A DNA stretch of 64,000 nt from Spartobacteria bacterium LR76. Its GTDB lineage: Bacteria; Verrucomicrobiota; Verrucomicrobiia; Chthoniobacterales; Terrimicrobiaceae. The position numbers and the translations under genes were made by a program. The notes beneath the pieces were generated by a model. That model had not been told where the DNA came from, ran no database searches, and saw nothing but the letters and a program-made list of their open reading frames with translations. Location: positions 806,001 through 870,000 of the forward strand of contig QAYZ01000016.1 in the NCBI GenBank assembly GCA_003054655.1. The letters run 5' to 3'. Positions within the stretch are counted from its first letter, which is position 1. Each line of letters opens with the position of its first letter. Positions 8,689 through 18,400 of the stretch are shown piece by piece.

Positions 8689-10824
8689 TCAGAGCTGCTG
8701 AGCGACTTTCTCAAGGGTGTAGCACTCGATGATGTCCTCGGCCAGGTACTCGGTGAAGTCGCCGAGGCGGATGCCGCACTCGAGACCCGCGCGCACTTCC
8801 TTGACCTCGTCCTGAAAGCGTCGCAGCGTCGCCATGCCGCCATCGTAGATCGGCTGGCGCTTGCGCAGCACGCGGGCGCGAGCCGTACGGGCGATGCGTC
8901 CGTCCGTGACGTAGCAACCGGCGACCTTGCCCTTGGTAAGGTCGAACACCTGGCGCACTTCGGCGTGACCGATCACGGTCTCGCGGAGCTCCGGGGCCAG
9001 CAGGCCCGCCATGGCTTCCTTCACCTGGTCGATCAGCTCGTAGATGATACTGTAGAGCTTGATCTGGACGCCTTCGCGCTTCGACACCGTGGAGGCGTTG
9101 TTCTCCACCTTCACGCTAAAGCCGATGATGACGGCATCCGAGGCGCTGGCCAGGAGCACGTCGGACTCCGTGACCGGGCCGACCGCCGAGTGAATGATGT
9201 CGAGGGTGATCTTTGCCTGCGGGATGTCCTTGAGCGCTCCGACAAGAGCCTCCAGCGAACCCTGCACGTCGCCCTTGAGGACGATGCGGAGCGTGGGCTT
9301 GTGGCCCTCGGCGATGTTGGCGAAAAGGTTCTCCAGCGTTGTCCGCTGGGGCGCGGCGAGCTTGTTCTGGCGGATGCCGAGCAGACGCTCTTCGCTCAGG
9401 GCGCGAGCGGCGCGCTCGTCGTCCATGACCACGAGTTCGTCTCCGGCATTGGGCAGGCCGCTCAGGCCGAGCACCTTGACCGGCATGGCCGGACCGGCCG
9501 ACTTGATGGGCTTGCCGAGGTCGTTGATGAGCTGCTTGATCTTGCCCCAGTAGTTGCCGCAGATAAAGGTGTCGCCCACGTGGAGCGTACCCATGCGGAC
9601 GATGACCGTGGCCGTCGGGCCGCGGCCCTGCTCGAGCTGCGCCTCGATGACGTTGCATCGGGCGAGAGCCTTCGGATCGGCCTTGAGCTCCAGCACTTCC
9701 GCCTGGAGGTTGATCATCTCCAGCAACTCGTCGATGCCCGTGCCCTTGATCGCGCTGACCGGTACGCAGATGATATCGCCGCCCCAGTCTTCCGGCGTGA
9801 GCCCCTTCTCCTGGAGCTGGGTCTTCACGCGGTCGGGGTTGGCTGCTGCAAGGTCCATCTTGTTGATGGCCACCATGATCTGCACCTTGGCCGCCTTGGC
9901 ATGGCTGATCGCCTCGATCGTCTGCGGCATGAGGCCGTCATCCGCCGCCACCACGATGACGACGATATCGGTCACATTCGCACCACGAGCGCGCATCGCG
10001 GTAAAGGCCGCGTGGCCCGGGGTGTCGAGGAAGGTAATCTCCTGCCCGTTGCGCTCAACGCTGTACGCGCCGATATGCTGGGTGATGCCGCCCGCCTCTC
10101 CCGCGGCAACGCGGGCTTTGCGAATGGCATCCAAAAGCGAGGTCTTGCCGTGGTCGACGTGGCCCATGAAGGTCACGATCGGGGCGCGCGGCTTGAGCGC
10201 CTCTTCCTTCGGCTTCTCCGGCTCCTTGGGAGCCTCGACCTTCACCTCGACCTTGTGATGGCCCTTGGAGGTGTCCTTCTTCTCGCGCTCGAGGATGAAG
10301 CCATGCTTCTCGCACAGCTTGGCCACCGTATCCAGCTCGAGAGTCTGGTTGATGTTGGCAAAAATCTGCAGCTCCATCAGGTCCTTGATGACCTGGAAGG
10401 GCTTGATGTTGATCAGCGGAGCCAGATCCTTCACGGCGATGGATGCCTTGAGATGGATCACGTTGATCGGCGTCTCCTCGACGGCTTCCTCGACCACTGG
10501 AGTCTCCTCGGCCACGGCTGCGGGAGCTTCCTCGACCGCGGGTTCTGGCTCGGGCTCGACGGGAGCCGGAGCGGGTGCAGGCTCCTGGCGGGCCTGGATC
10601 TTGGAAATGGGAGGAAGGATGCGGCGGATTCCGACGGAATCATCGCGCTTCTTGACCTTCTTCTTCGGTTCCAGGAGGTCCACAGCCTCCTGCTTCACCA
10701 CCGGCTCCTTGGGAGCCTCGGCGGCGGGTGGATTGGATGCGGGCGCGCCAGCGCCTCCGGGGCGCTTAGTGGTCTTTCCGGCTTTGTCTTCGGGTTTCTT
10801 GGCGGTCAATTTTGGTGTGGCCAT
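8689..10824 (-). CDS. infB: Translation initiation factor IF-2
   Basis: A 711-residue IF-2 GTPase that brings initiator fMet-tRNA to the 30S subunit. The first about 110 residues are a Lys/Pro/Ala/Glu-rich low-complexity leader, followed by the IF2N domain. The G domain shows G1 (GHVDHGKTS), G3 (DTPGHAAF) and G4 (NKMD). Domains II-IV, with fMet-tRNA-binding C2, follow. It is shorter than E. coli IF2-alpha (890) because the N-terminal region is reduced. It lies 28 bases after the nusA stop. The usual next gene rbfA is absent, replaced by mrdA. Confidence 0.96.
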   Translation of the reverse strand: MATPKLTAKKPEDKAGKTTKRPGGAGAPASNPPAAEAPKEPVVKQEAVDLLEPKKKVKKRDDSVGIRRILPPISKIQARQEPAPAPAPVEPEPEPAVEEAPAAVAEETPVVEEAVEETPINVIHLKASIAVKDLAPLINIKPFQVIKDLMELQIFANINQTLELDTVAKLCEKHGFILEREKKDTSKGHHKVEVKVEAPKEPEKPKEEALKPRAPIVTFMGHVDHGKTSLLDAIRKARVAAGEAGGITQHIGAYSVERNGQEITFLDTPGHAAFTAMRARGANVTDIVVIVVAADDGLMPQTIEAISHAKAAKVQIMVAINKMDLAAANPDRVKTQLQEKGLTPEDWGGDIICVPVSAIKGTGIDELLEMINLQAEVLELKADPKALARCNVIEAQLEQGRGPTATVIVRMGTLHVGDTFICGNYWGKIKQLINDLGKPIKSAGPAMPVKVLGLSGLPNAGDELVVMDDERAARALSEERLLGIRQNKLAAPQRTTLENLFANIAEGHKPTLRIVLKGDVQGSLEALVGALKDIPQAKITLDIIHSAVGPVTESDVLLASASDAVIIGFSVKVENNASTVSKREGVQIKLYSIIYELIDQVKEAMAGLLAPELRETVIGHAEVRQVFDLTKGKVAGCYVTDGRIARTARARVLRKRQPIYDGGMATLRRFQDEVKEVRAGLECGIRLGDFTEYLAEDIIECYTLEKVAQQL

Positions 10825-10852
10825 TAAAGGGAGAAATTATCGTTTTCATGGC

Positions 10853-12118
10853 CTAGGAAGCGGCCGGTGCGTGCTCGGCGGCCGCTTTTGCCGCCTCGTA
10901 AATCTTCTGTCCCCGCTCTGCGTCGCAGCCGAGGAGCTCTGCGATGTCCGAGGCATCGCCCGTCAAGATAGCTTCGATGGAGTTCATTCCATTTTCGGCC
11001 AGGATACCAGCTTCTTCCTCGCTGATTCCCAAAGCCTCGGCCACGGAATGCGCGGCCTGGGCCTTCTGGCTGGCGAGCACTTGCTCAGCCGTCTTGTCTT
11101 CCTCGATGTCGACATTCCAGCCCGTGAGCTTGGAGGTCAGGCGGGCGTTCTGTCCGCGCTTGCCGATGGCGAGCGAAAGGTCTTCGCGTCCGACAAGCAC
11201 GCGGATGGTGTGCGTATTCTCATCGAGCGAAATGTTGCGGATGTTGGCCGGCTTCAACGCAGCGGCGGCAAACTTGAGCGGGTCCGGGTCCCAGCGGATG
11301 ATGTCCACTTTCTCATTGTTCAGCTCGCGCACGATGTTCTTTACGCGGGCACCGCGCATTCCGACGCAGGCTCCCACGGGATCGACCTTCGCGTCGGCGC
11401 TGTGCACCGCCACCTTCGTGCGGTAACCCGCCTCGCGGGCGATGACCTTGAGCTCGACCGTGCGGTCGGCGATTTCGCTGACCTCGATCTCAAAGAGGCG
11501 GCGAACGAAATTCGGATGGCTGCGGGAGAGGATGATCTCCGGGCCGCGGACGCCATTCTGCACCTCGACGACGTAAGCACGCACGCGGTCGCCGATGCTG
11601 TACTCTTCCGTCACGACACGCTCGGAGGACGGCATGGTGCCTTCAAATTTGCCAAGGTCGACGATGACGTTCGACTTCTCGAAACGGCGGACGGTGCCGC
11701 TCACGATCTCACCGGCACGATCCTTGAACTCCTCATAGATCATGTCCTTCTCGATCTGGCGGATGCGCTGATTGATCGCCTGGCGCGCAGCCTGGGCGGC
11801 GATACGGCCAAAGTCGCGTGGCGTGACCTCGACCTCGATCTCCTCGCCGAGCTGGATGTCGGCCTTGAGCGCCTTCGCCTTGGAGTGCAAAATCTCGTCG
11901 TGCGGGTTGGCCACCTTTTCGACGGCAATCAGCTTGGCCAGCGCACGGATCTCCCCATTCTTCGGATCGATGTCGATACGCAGTTCCCGGGTTCCCGAGG
12001 TGAAGCTCTTCTTTGACGCCGCGAGAAGGGCGCTGGAAATCGCCTCGACGAGAACTTCGCGTTTGATGCTACGTTCCCGCTCGAGGTAATCAAGCATGGC
12101 AATGAGTTCGGAATTCAT
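10853..12118 (-). CDS. nusA: Transcription termination/antitermination factor NusA
   Basis: A 421-residue NusA. The N-terminal RNA-polymerase-binding domain starts MNSELIAMLDYLERE, followed by S1 (EIVSGTVRRFEKSNVIVDLG) and two KH domains (DPVGACVGMRGARVKNIV and LAIGKRGQNARL). A single acidic helix-hairpin repeat (ISEEEAGILAENGMNSIEAI) sits at the C-terminus, where E. coli has two. NusA promotes pausing and hairpin-dependent termination and joins antitermination complexes. RimP, usually encoded just upstream, is absent. A terminator-like hairpin with a six-U run lies 20-44 bases before the start codon on the same strand, raising the possibility of autoregulated attenuation. Confidence 0.96.
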   Translation of the reverse strand: MNSELIAMLDYLERERSIKREVLVEAISSALLAASKKSFTSGTRELRIDIDPKNGEIRALAKLIAVEKVANPHDEILHSKAKALKADIQLGEEIEVEVTPRDFGRIAAQAARQAINQRIRQIEKDMIYEEFKDRAGEIVSGTVRRFEKSNVIVDLGKFEGTMPSSERVVTEEYSIGDRVRAYVVEVQNGVRGPEIILSRSHPNFVRRLFEIEVSEIADRTVELKVIAREAGYRTKVAVHSADAKVDPVGACVGMRGARVKNIVRELNNEKVDIIRWDPDPLKFAAAALKPANIRNISLDENTHTIRVLVGREDLSLAIGKRGQNARLTSKLTGWNVDIEEDKTAEQVLASQKAQAAHSVAEALGISEEEAGILAENGMNSIEAILTGDASDIAELLGCDAERGQKIYEAAKAAAEHAPAAS

Positions 12119-12137
12119 ATGTCAGGACCCCGAGATG

Positions 12138-12162
12138 AAAAAAGCGGGACTGTGCCCCGCTT
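12138..12162 (-). terminator. Intrinsic-terminator-like hairpin upstream of nusA
   Basis: On the minus strand AAGCGGG pairs with CCCGCTT (arms at 12142-12148 and 12156-12162, 7-base loop) and is followed by six T residues, the classic intrinsic terminator form. It points toward nusA, whose start is 20 bases further on. It could stop antisense read-through from the glycosyltransferase genes beyond 12887, or act as an attenuator in the nusA leader. Confidence 0.65.
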
Positions 12163-12187
12163 GCCGCATCGTTGGGAATAGAGGAAT

Positions 12188-12895
12188 ATGAGCGCCCGCC
12201 TGCCGAAGGTCAAGGGTCAACCCCGAGCCATTTTTTTTGACGCTGCCGGAACCCTGATCCGGCTCACTGCCCCTGTTGGAAGCACTTACGCAGAAATCGC
12301 CCAGGAGTTCGGAGCAAAGGCCGAACCCGCAAGGATGGATGCCGCCTTCCGTCAGGCATGGAAAGAGCAACCGCCCCGCGCAACGATTGCAGGGCCGCGC
12401 AAGGAGGATGACCGCCCATGGTGGCGGGCGCTGGCTCTGGCGACATTGCGGCGCGCCTGCGGCTCCCTTCCCCGGACTTTCGACGAGGACGGCTGGTTCG
12501 ACGCCGTCTATCGGCGCTACGCAGAGTCGGCAAGCTGGGAGCTTTTTCCCGAGGCGCACGGGTGCCTGGAGGCGCTGTCTTCGACGTTTCCCCTGGGCGT
12601 GATTTCCAACTTTGACCGCCGCCTGGAGACGATACTTTCCGGACTCGGAATCGCGCCGTATTTTCGATCCGTCACGATCTCCAGCGTCTGCGGAGCGGAC
12701 AAACCGGATGCCGCGATCTTTGAGGCAGCCGCATCCTCTCTCGGCCTGACCCCGCCGGATTGCCTGCACGTCGGCGACGATCCCGTGCGGGACAAACAGG
12801 GGGCGGAATCCGTCGGCATGAAGTGCTTCCTCGTCGACCGCCCCAAGGTGACCCTCCTCGCCCTCACCGCCCGGCTGGGCAGCTTTCTATCCTAG
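12188..12895 (+). CDS. HAD-superfamily hydrolase (HDHD3/REG-2-like)
   Basis: A 235-residue haloacid-dehalogenase-type phosphatase. Motif I is FFDAAGTL, with the nucleophile Asp at residue 18; the second Asp of the usual DxD is Ala, as in the REG-2/HDHD3-like group. Motif II is GVISNFD, motif III is the Lys in CGADKPDAAIFE, and motif IV is LHVGDDPVRD. The helical cap sits between residues 30 and 100. The substrate is not predictable from sequence. It converges on the glycosyltransferase gene and overlaps its end by 9 bases. A GpgS-like enzyme lies two genes away, so a sugar-phosphate phosphatase role is conceivable, but the opposite strand makes co-regulation uncertain. Confidence 0.85.
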   Translation: MSARLPKVKGQPRAIFFDAAGTLIRLTAPVGSTYAEIAQEFGAKAEPARMDAAFRQAWKEQPPRATIAGPRKEDDRPWWRALALATLRRACGSLPRTFDEDGWFDAVYRRYAESASWELFPEAHGCLEALSSTFPLGVISNFDRRLETILSGLGIAPYFRSVTISSVCGADKPDAAIFEAAASSLGLTPPDCLHVGDDPVRDKQGAESVGMKCFLVDRPKVTLLALTARLGSFLS

Positions 12896-14308
12896 CGCCC
12901 CATGCCGGAGGGAGGAGAAATTTCCAAAATCCAGCATTCCTAGCAACAGGGCGCGGGTATCGAGAAACTCGACGCCCGAGGTCGGCTGCAAGAGCAGGCT
13001 GCGATATGCCGCCTCAAGCTTTGCCGCATAGGCCGCAGGGGAATATTGGGAGGCAATCGTGGCGCGATTTTTTTCGATGATCTCCGGCTTTTCCTGGGAT
13101 AGGGCGATTCCCGGTCGAGTCCCCTCCTCCAGGATGCGCTCCTGCGCCGCCTCGGGCAGCCGCCCGAAATCCGCGACTTCTCCCTGAAAAACCGCCGCAC
13201 AGGCCTGCGCCGCCATCTCAGGGCGCAATGGCACATGATAACTCTCGCAGCTATGCCGCACCGCCGCGTGAATTGCCTGCTCCACAGCCTGCCGCCGCGC
13301 ATCCGACACCGGCACATCGCACCGCGCATAAAGGCGGGAAAACTCCACGCCGGAACCGCGGAAATCCCCTGTGACCTGGGGCAGATCACGCCCGGCCAGC
13401 GACACTCCCGCAAGCCAGGGCTCCAGAAAGGCCATGCCGAAACCCTCCGTCATGCTCGTCGTCAGGCAGAGGGAGGCACCGAGCAAAAAATCCACCGTCG
13501 TCCGCCCGAGCAGGGTCTGGCCTTCAAAGACAACCGGCAGCTTCAGCCGCTCCGCCTGCACCCTCCAGCGGGCGTAGAGCGCCTGATCCGAGGAGGTCAG
13601 GGGCGGCGCAGTCAGGATAAGCTTCTCTCCCGGTTCCAGTGCGGAAGCCAGGAGCAGGGCCTCGCCGATATTCTTGCGCCGGATGCCCCGGCACGGATAA
13701 ACGATCAGCCGCTCAGCCTGGAGCTCGCTGGCCGCCACCGGACGCTTTGAGTCCGGCAGGATCACCGGGTTTGGCAGCCAATGGCAGTTTCCCGCCGCCT
13801 GCATACGGTTCAGATCCTGTGTGTTCAACAGGCCATAGGCGACCTGTGAGGAAACGGGATAAAGCACGCCGCGCAGCCCCTCCTCGCCGCCCAGTTGATC
13901 GAGCAACTGGCGGTAGTTCTCCGGCCTGCCATTCTCGGCAAAGTCATGAATCTGGAGCAAGAGTCGCCCTCCCTCCCTCGCCCACGCCGCCACCGCCAGA
14001 GGCAGGGCGAAGTTCTTCCCCAGGGCATGATTGTGGAGATGCAGCACGTCCGCTCCATCTGTCCATCTCGCCTGCACGCAGGCCTCGACCTCCGCCTTCA
14101 GCTCCTTCCACCGGGAAGACGTCACCCCGTAGCGCAAGGCCGGAGCCACCGCGACCCGATCCAGGGGCAGGCGACCAGCCTCCGGCTGCGGTTCCCCGCT
14201 GACGATGAGCACCTCGTGCCCCGCCGCCACCAGCGCGTCGTGGGCCATTTCGATCACCCGGGTCACGCCGCCCGGGCGGAGATGAAAGTGCAGGATCGCG
14301 ATTCTCAT
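12887..14308 (-). CDS. Glycosyltransferase, GT4-like
   Basis: A glycosyltransferase of about 473 residues, starting MRIAILHFHLRPGG, where the GG loop after the first strand is typical of GT-B enzymes. A DVLHLHNHALG stretch follows, then YPCRGIRRKN in the C-terminal domain, where GT4 enzymes bind the nucleotide sugar, and TSMTEGFGMAFLEPW, the E-x7-E-like region of retaining GT4 transferases. The start at 14308 is chosen because it gives the expected N-terminus and sits 7 bases after the gpgS-like stop; a longer frame to 14359 only adds Arg/Cys-rich sequence. Paired with a GpgS-like gene, it may extend the same glycoside, for example as a mannosylglucosyl-phosphoglycerate-type synthase, but this is inference. 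Confidence 0.75.
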   Translation of the reverse strand: MRIAILHFHLRPGGVTRVIEMAHDALVAAGHEVLIVSGEPQPEAGRLPLDRVAVAPALRYGVTSSRWKELKAEVEACVQARWTDGADVLHLHNHALGKNFALPLAVAAWAREGGRLLLQIHDFAENGRPENYRQLLDQLGGEEGLRGVLYPVSSQVAYGLLNTQDLNRMQAAGNCHWLPNPVILPDSKRPVAASELQAERLIVYPCRGIRRKNIGEALLLASALEPGEKLILTAPPLTSSDQALYARWRVQAERLKLPVVFEGQTLLGRTTVDFLLGASLCLTTSMTEGFGMAFLEPWLAGVSLAGRDLPQVTGDFRGSGVEFSRLYARCDVPVSDARRQAVEQAIHAAVRHSCESYHVPLRPEMAAQACAAVFQGEVADFGRLPEAAQERILEEGTRPGIALSQEKPEIIEKNRATIASQYSPAAYAAKLEAAYRSLLLQPTSGVEFLDTRALLLGMLDFGNFSSLRHGALG

Positions 14309-14315
14309 GCCGCCA

Positions 14316-15296
14316 TCACCGCAAATACCCCGGCACCTCCCGCAGCGGCGGCCTTTCAAAGTCCTCCAGCCGCGCCTCGCTCAACCGCATCACCCCATCC
14401 TCGCGGACAAACGAACGGTAGATCTCCGGCAGCACCTCAGGAGCAGTTAATACACCATCCGCCTGCGCCCGGCGCAGGAACGCCTGGAGGATGGAGAAAC
14501 TCATCCGCCCGAGGGATGCCGTGTCCTGGTGGCGGTGAATGCGTTCATCGAGATCGCACTGAGCCAGCCCCTCCGCTCCATGCAGGCGATAGATATCCAG
14601 CAGCAGCGCCGTCTCGATCCCGTACCCGGTCGGCATTGGAATGCGCTCCAGGATGGCACGCCGCGCGGCATATTCCCCGGCCAGCGGCTGCACAAAGCCC
14701 GCCAGGGCCGGATAGAACAGGGAAAACAGCGGACGTACCAGCGCCTCGGTCACGCGCCCCCCTCCCGCCGGGCGCACGCCTAGCTCCACCGCCGCATGCG
14801 GGCGGTCATAGAAGCCCTTCGCATAAGCCACTCCCGACCTCGTCAAAAGGATGCCGAGCGGCCCGTACACAAACCGCGGGTGCATGTTGCGCACATCGCC
14901 ATCGACGAAGCAGATGATGTCTCCCTTGAGCCGGGCTGTCGCCTTCCAGATATTCTCGCCCTTCCCCCGGCCCAGCCCGCATTCCGGCAGGATTTCGCTC
15001 GCGAGATGAACCTCCGCCCCGGCTGCGGCTGCAACCTCGCGAGTCCGGTCGCTGGAGCCGGAATCCACCACCGCCACCTCGTCGAGCAGAGGCACGTCAT
15101 CATGCAACGCGGATTTCAGGCAGCGGACCACCTCGCCGATCGTGTCCTCCTCATTGAGTACCGGCACGCAGAGGGAAACTGTCAGCCCCTGGGAGCGCTT
15201 GAGGCGCACGAGTTCCCCGAGGTCGGCAAACTCTCCATGGTGGCAGGTGGCGATGTCGGGGATCATTCGGCGTACGTTCAAGCACTTAACGCTCAT
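14316..15296 (-). CDS. gpgS: Glucosyl-3-phosphoglycerate synthase-like GT81 transferase
   Basis: A 326-residue GT-A fold transferase resembling GpgS, which joins glucose from an NDP-glucose to 3-phosphoglycerate, the first step to glucosylglycerate. Visible marks are SLCVPVLNEEDTIGEV, VDSGSSDRT, GRGKGENIWKA, the metal site FVDGDVRN, and QPLAGEYAARR, which is highly typical of the GpgS group. The C-terminal HRHQD stretch also fits. Glucosylglycerate is a compatible solute or a primer for methylglucose polysaccharides. An alternative ATG ten codons in (15266) is possible. The adjacent GT4-like gene follows after 7 bases, probably in one operon. The family is well supported; the exact product is not proven. 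Confidence 0.8.
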   Translation of the reverse strand: MSVKCLNVRRMIPDIATCHHGEFADLGELVRLKRSQGLTVSLCVPVLNEEDTIGEVVRCLKSALHDDVPLLDEVAVVDSGSSDRTREVAAAAGAEVHLASEILPECGLGRGKGENIWKATARLKGDIICFVDGDVRNMHPRFVYGPLGILLTRSGVAYAKGFYDRPHAAVELGVRPAGGGRVTEALVRPLFSLFYPALAGFVQPLAGEYAARRAILERIPMPTGYGIETALLLDIYRLHGAEGLAQCDLDERIHRHQDTASLGRMSFSILQAFLRRAQADGVLTAPEVLPEIYRSFVREDGVMRLSEARLEDFERPPLREVPGYLR

Positions 15297-15352
15297 GGAG
15301 TCACGGATTGTCTGTCAGCGCCGTCATCTGCCGTCCTTTGGGCATCCCGTTG

Positions 15353-15370
15353 TTTTTGCAGTGGCAAAAA
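15353..15370. repeat. Inverted repeat in divergent promoter region
   Basis: TTTTTGC-AGTG-GCAAAAA is a perfect 7-bp inverted repeat between the divergent gpgS-like gene (start 15296) and the large TPR gene (start 15407), in a 110-base gap. It may be an operator. It also resembles a small terminator, but no gene ends here. Confidence 0.45.
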
Positions 15371-15406
15371 TGCCCCGATCCGAGTTATTGTCTCGCATTC
15401 GCCCCA

Positions 15407-18400
15407 ATGATCCGAGTCCTTCCCATTCTGCTGACCGCGGCCGTTCTGTTTTTCGGCGTCGCCGCTCCTCTCCAAGCTCAATCCCCCGGCGCGGCTCAGG
15501 CCAACTCTGCTGCGTACGACATCTACTCGACCGGCGACTACAAGGCTGCCTCCGCCGCGTATGAAAAACTGATCAAGGACTACCCGACGGATCTCGTCAT
15601 CCCGACGGCCCAGATCCAACTCGCCTTTACCTACTACTTCCTCGCCCGTTTCGACGACGCCCTCGCCATTCTCGACAAGGCCGTAAAGGGTCCGCCGCTC
15701 CCGGCCGAACTCAAGCAGGTCGTCGACAGCTTCATCCCGCAGATCCTCTCGGCCAAGGCCGCCGCGATGCCGATGAATGATCCCAAGCGCGTCACGACCT
15801 TCAACGACGCCATCAAGAAGTTCACCGACTTCATCAACGCCTACCCGCAGGCACCCGATCTCGAATCCGCAATCTACGGTCGCGCCATCGCCGAGTACCA
15901 GATCCAGAAATACGACGACGTGGTGAAGGACCTGGAGCTCAATATCCAGAAGTTCCCCAACAGCAGCACGATCCCGACCAGCAAGAACCTGCTCGCCATC
16001 GCCTACGCCACCCAGGGCAGCATCGAACTCAACAATCCCAGCGGCGACCGCGCCAAGGCTTTCGGCCTCTACCAGAAAGCCATCACCCTCCTCCGCAGCA
16101 TCATCGACAACAAGAAGGACGTCGCCCTCATCAACGAGGCCAACTTCCAGCTCGGCGAGATCCTCTTCAACCAGGCCGCCTTCAGCCCCGAGGCAGACCG
16201 GGCCGCCCTCTACCAGCAGGCTCTCGACGCCTATCGCGCCGTGGCCCCCAAGGACGCGATCGTCGCGCTCCAGCAGGCCAAGATCAAAGACTTCCCTTCC
16301 CGCCGCCTCGAGGCGATCAAGGCCCGCGACCAGGCAAAGCTGAAGCTGCTCGAAAAGGAAAACGAGCGTGAGCTCAAAAAGCTCGCCGAGCTCCAGGGCA
16401 AACCCGACCAGGTGGCCTCCGCCCTCGCCAAGATGGGCGAGATTTTCTTCGGCCAGCAGCAGCTCAACGCCGCCCGCGTGGTGTTCCAGCACGTCGATCC
16501 GTTCCTCACCACGGATGACGACAAGATGCGCGCCCTCTACTTCACCACCATGACCTACGCCCTGCAGGGCGTGACGGACAAGGCCGTGGCCGGGTACAAT
16601 GAGTTCCAGAGCAAGTACAAGGCCGACCCCGTCGCCGACAACCTGCCCGTCACCATCGGCAACATGTACCTCGCCCAGAACAACCTGCCCGAGGCGATCA
16701 AGTACTTCAACGAATCCCTCACCCTCTACCCCAAGGGCCGCTTCGTCGGCATCAGCGTGGTCAGCAAGGCCGCCGCCGAGGCCCGCACCGGCAAGTACGC
16801 CGAGGCGGAGGCGACCTTCAAGGACTACCTCTCGAAGAATCCTCCGCCAGAAGTCGGCGTCATCGCCCTCAGCGGCCTCGCCGGCGTCTACAAGGACACC
16901 CAGAAGTGGGACGACGCCATCAAGAGCTACCAGGAGGTGCGCAGCAAGTACCCCAACACTCCTCAGGCTGACGAAGCCTCCTACTGGATCGCCATCGGCA
17001 CCCAGCAAAAGGGCGACAATGCCGGGGCCATCCCGCTCCTCGACGAATACGTCAAGGCGCACCCCAAGACCGTCTTCGCTCCCCTCGCCCTCTACACCAA
17101 GGCCGCCGCTCAGCTCGCCGTCGGCCAGAAGGAAGAGGGCATCGCGACGATGGCCCAGGTGGCGGCGGACTACCCGGACAGCCAGCCCGCGCCATTCAGC
17201 TACTTCATCCGCGCCCAGCTTCGCGCCCAGGAAGCCAAGAACGACGAGGTCGTCGCTCTGATGAAAGCCTTCATCGAGAAGTATCCCAAGGACGACAAGG
17301 TCTATAATGCCTACGAGACCATCGCCCAGATCCAGACCAACGCGGGCCAGACGGATGACGCCCTCGCCACCTACCGCGAGTACGTTGCCAAGTACCCGGA
17401 TAACCCGCAGGCCGCACTCGCCCTCGTAAAAGTCGCCACCATGCAGCGCATGAAGGCCGAGGGCCTCGGTCGCTATGGCGCATTGAACGAGCAGGAGCGC
17501 GCCCTCTGGAAGATTTACATCGACGGCAGTATTGCCGCCTCCGAGGAACTGATCAAAAAATACCCGGACAGCCCGGCAGTTCCTGAAACGCTGCAAAACC
17601 TCCTCCGCATCCAGCGCACGATGCTGACCGCCGAGCTGAAAAAGGCTCCCGAGGTTGAGCAGTACTTCGAGGCTCTGGCGGAAAACGCCCCAAACGCCAA
17701 CGCCAAGAGCAAAATCCAGTTTGCCCTCGCGAACTACGTCTCCGAGAGCGACAAGGCCAAGGCGCTTGAGATCATGAATGCCGCGTACAATCCCGATGTC
17801 GTGTACGCCCCGCAGGATCTCGACGTCTACGGCCTCGCGCTGATCGACGCCAAAAAGCTCGACCAGGCCACCGCGGTCTTCCAGAAAATCGCCAAGGATT
17901 ACCCGACACCCGCGGGCACTCAGCCGCAGGCTGCACTCCCGCAGATCCAGGAGGCCCAGGCCATCTCGCTCTTCGGCCTCGGTCGCGTCGCCCAGGCAGG
18001 AGGCGACGCAGCCAAGGCTGGCCAGTTCTTCGAGCAGCTCAAGTTACTCTATGGCTGGTCGCCCAAGGTGCTCGAGGCCAACTACGGCATCGCCGTCGCC
18101 TTCAAGGACCAGGGCAAGCTGGATGAGGCCCAGAACCTCCTCCGCGGCGTCATCGCCGGTCAACAGGCCACCGCCGAGCTCCGCGCCAATGCCACGCTGC
18201 TCACCGGTTACATCCTCGTCGAGCGCGCCAAGGCCGAGACCGATCCCAAGAAGAAAAGCGACTTGCTGGGCTCCGCCATCGACACCTTCTCCAAGATCGG
18301 TGACTACTTCGAAGGCGTCCCCGTTGCCGCGGCCGAGGGTCTCTGGATGGCTGGCCAGTTGCTTGAGCAGCAGGCTGCAGGCATCACCGACCCGAAGCAG

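Noticed and set aside
8482-10827. 781-codon open frame on the plus strand opposite infB and mrdA
   Set aside because: Antisense to two certain genes; composition is typical of reverse-complement frames in GC-rich DNA.
12122-12769. 215-codon minus-strand frame between nusA and the glycosyltransferase
   Set aside because: It lies antisense to the HAD gene and would read through the terminator-like hairpin; no recognisable motif.
15293-17596. 767-codon open frame on the minus strand under the TPR gene
   Set aside because: Leu/Val/Gly/Asp-rich low-complexity translation, fully antisense to a well-supported TPR protein; a GC-rich shadow.
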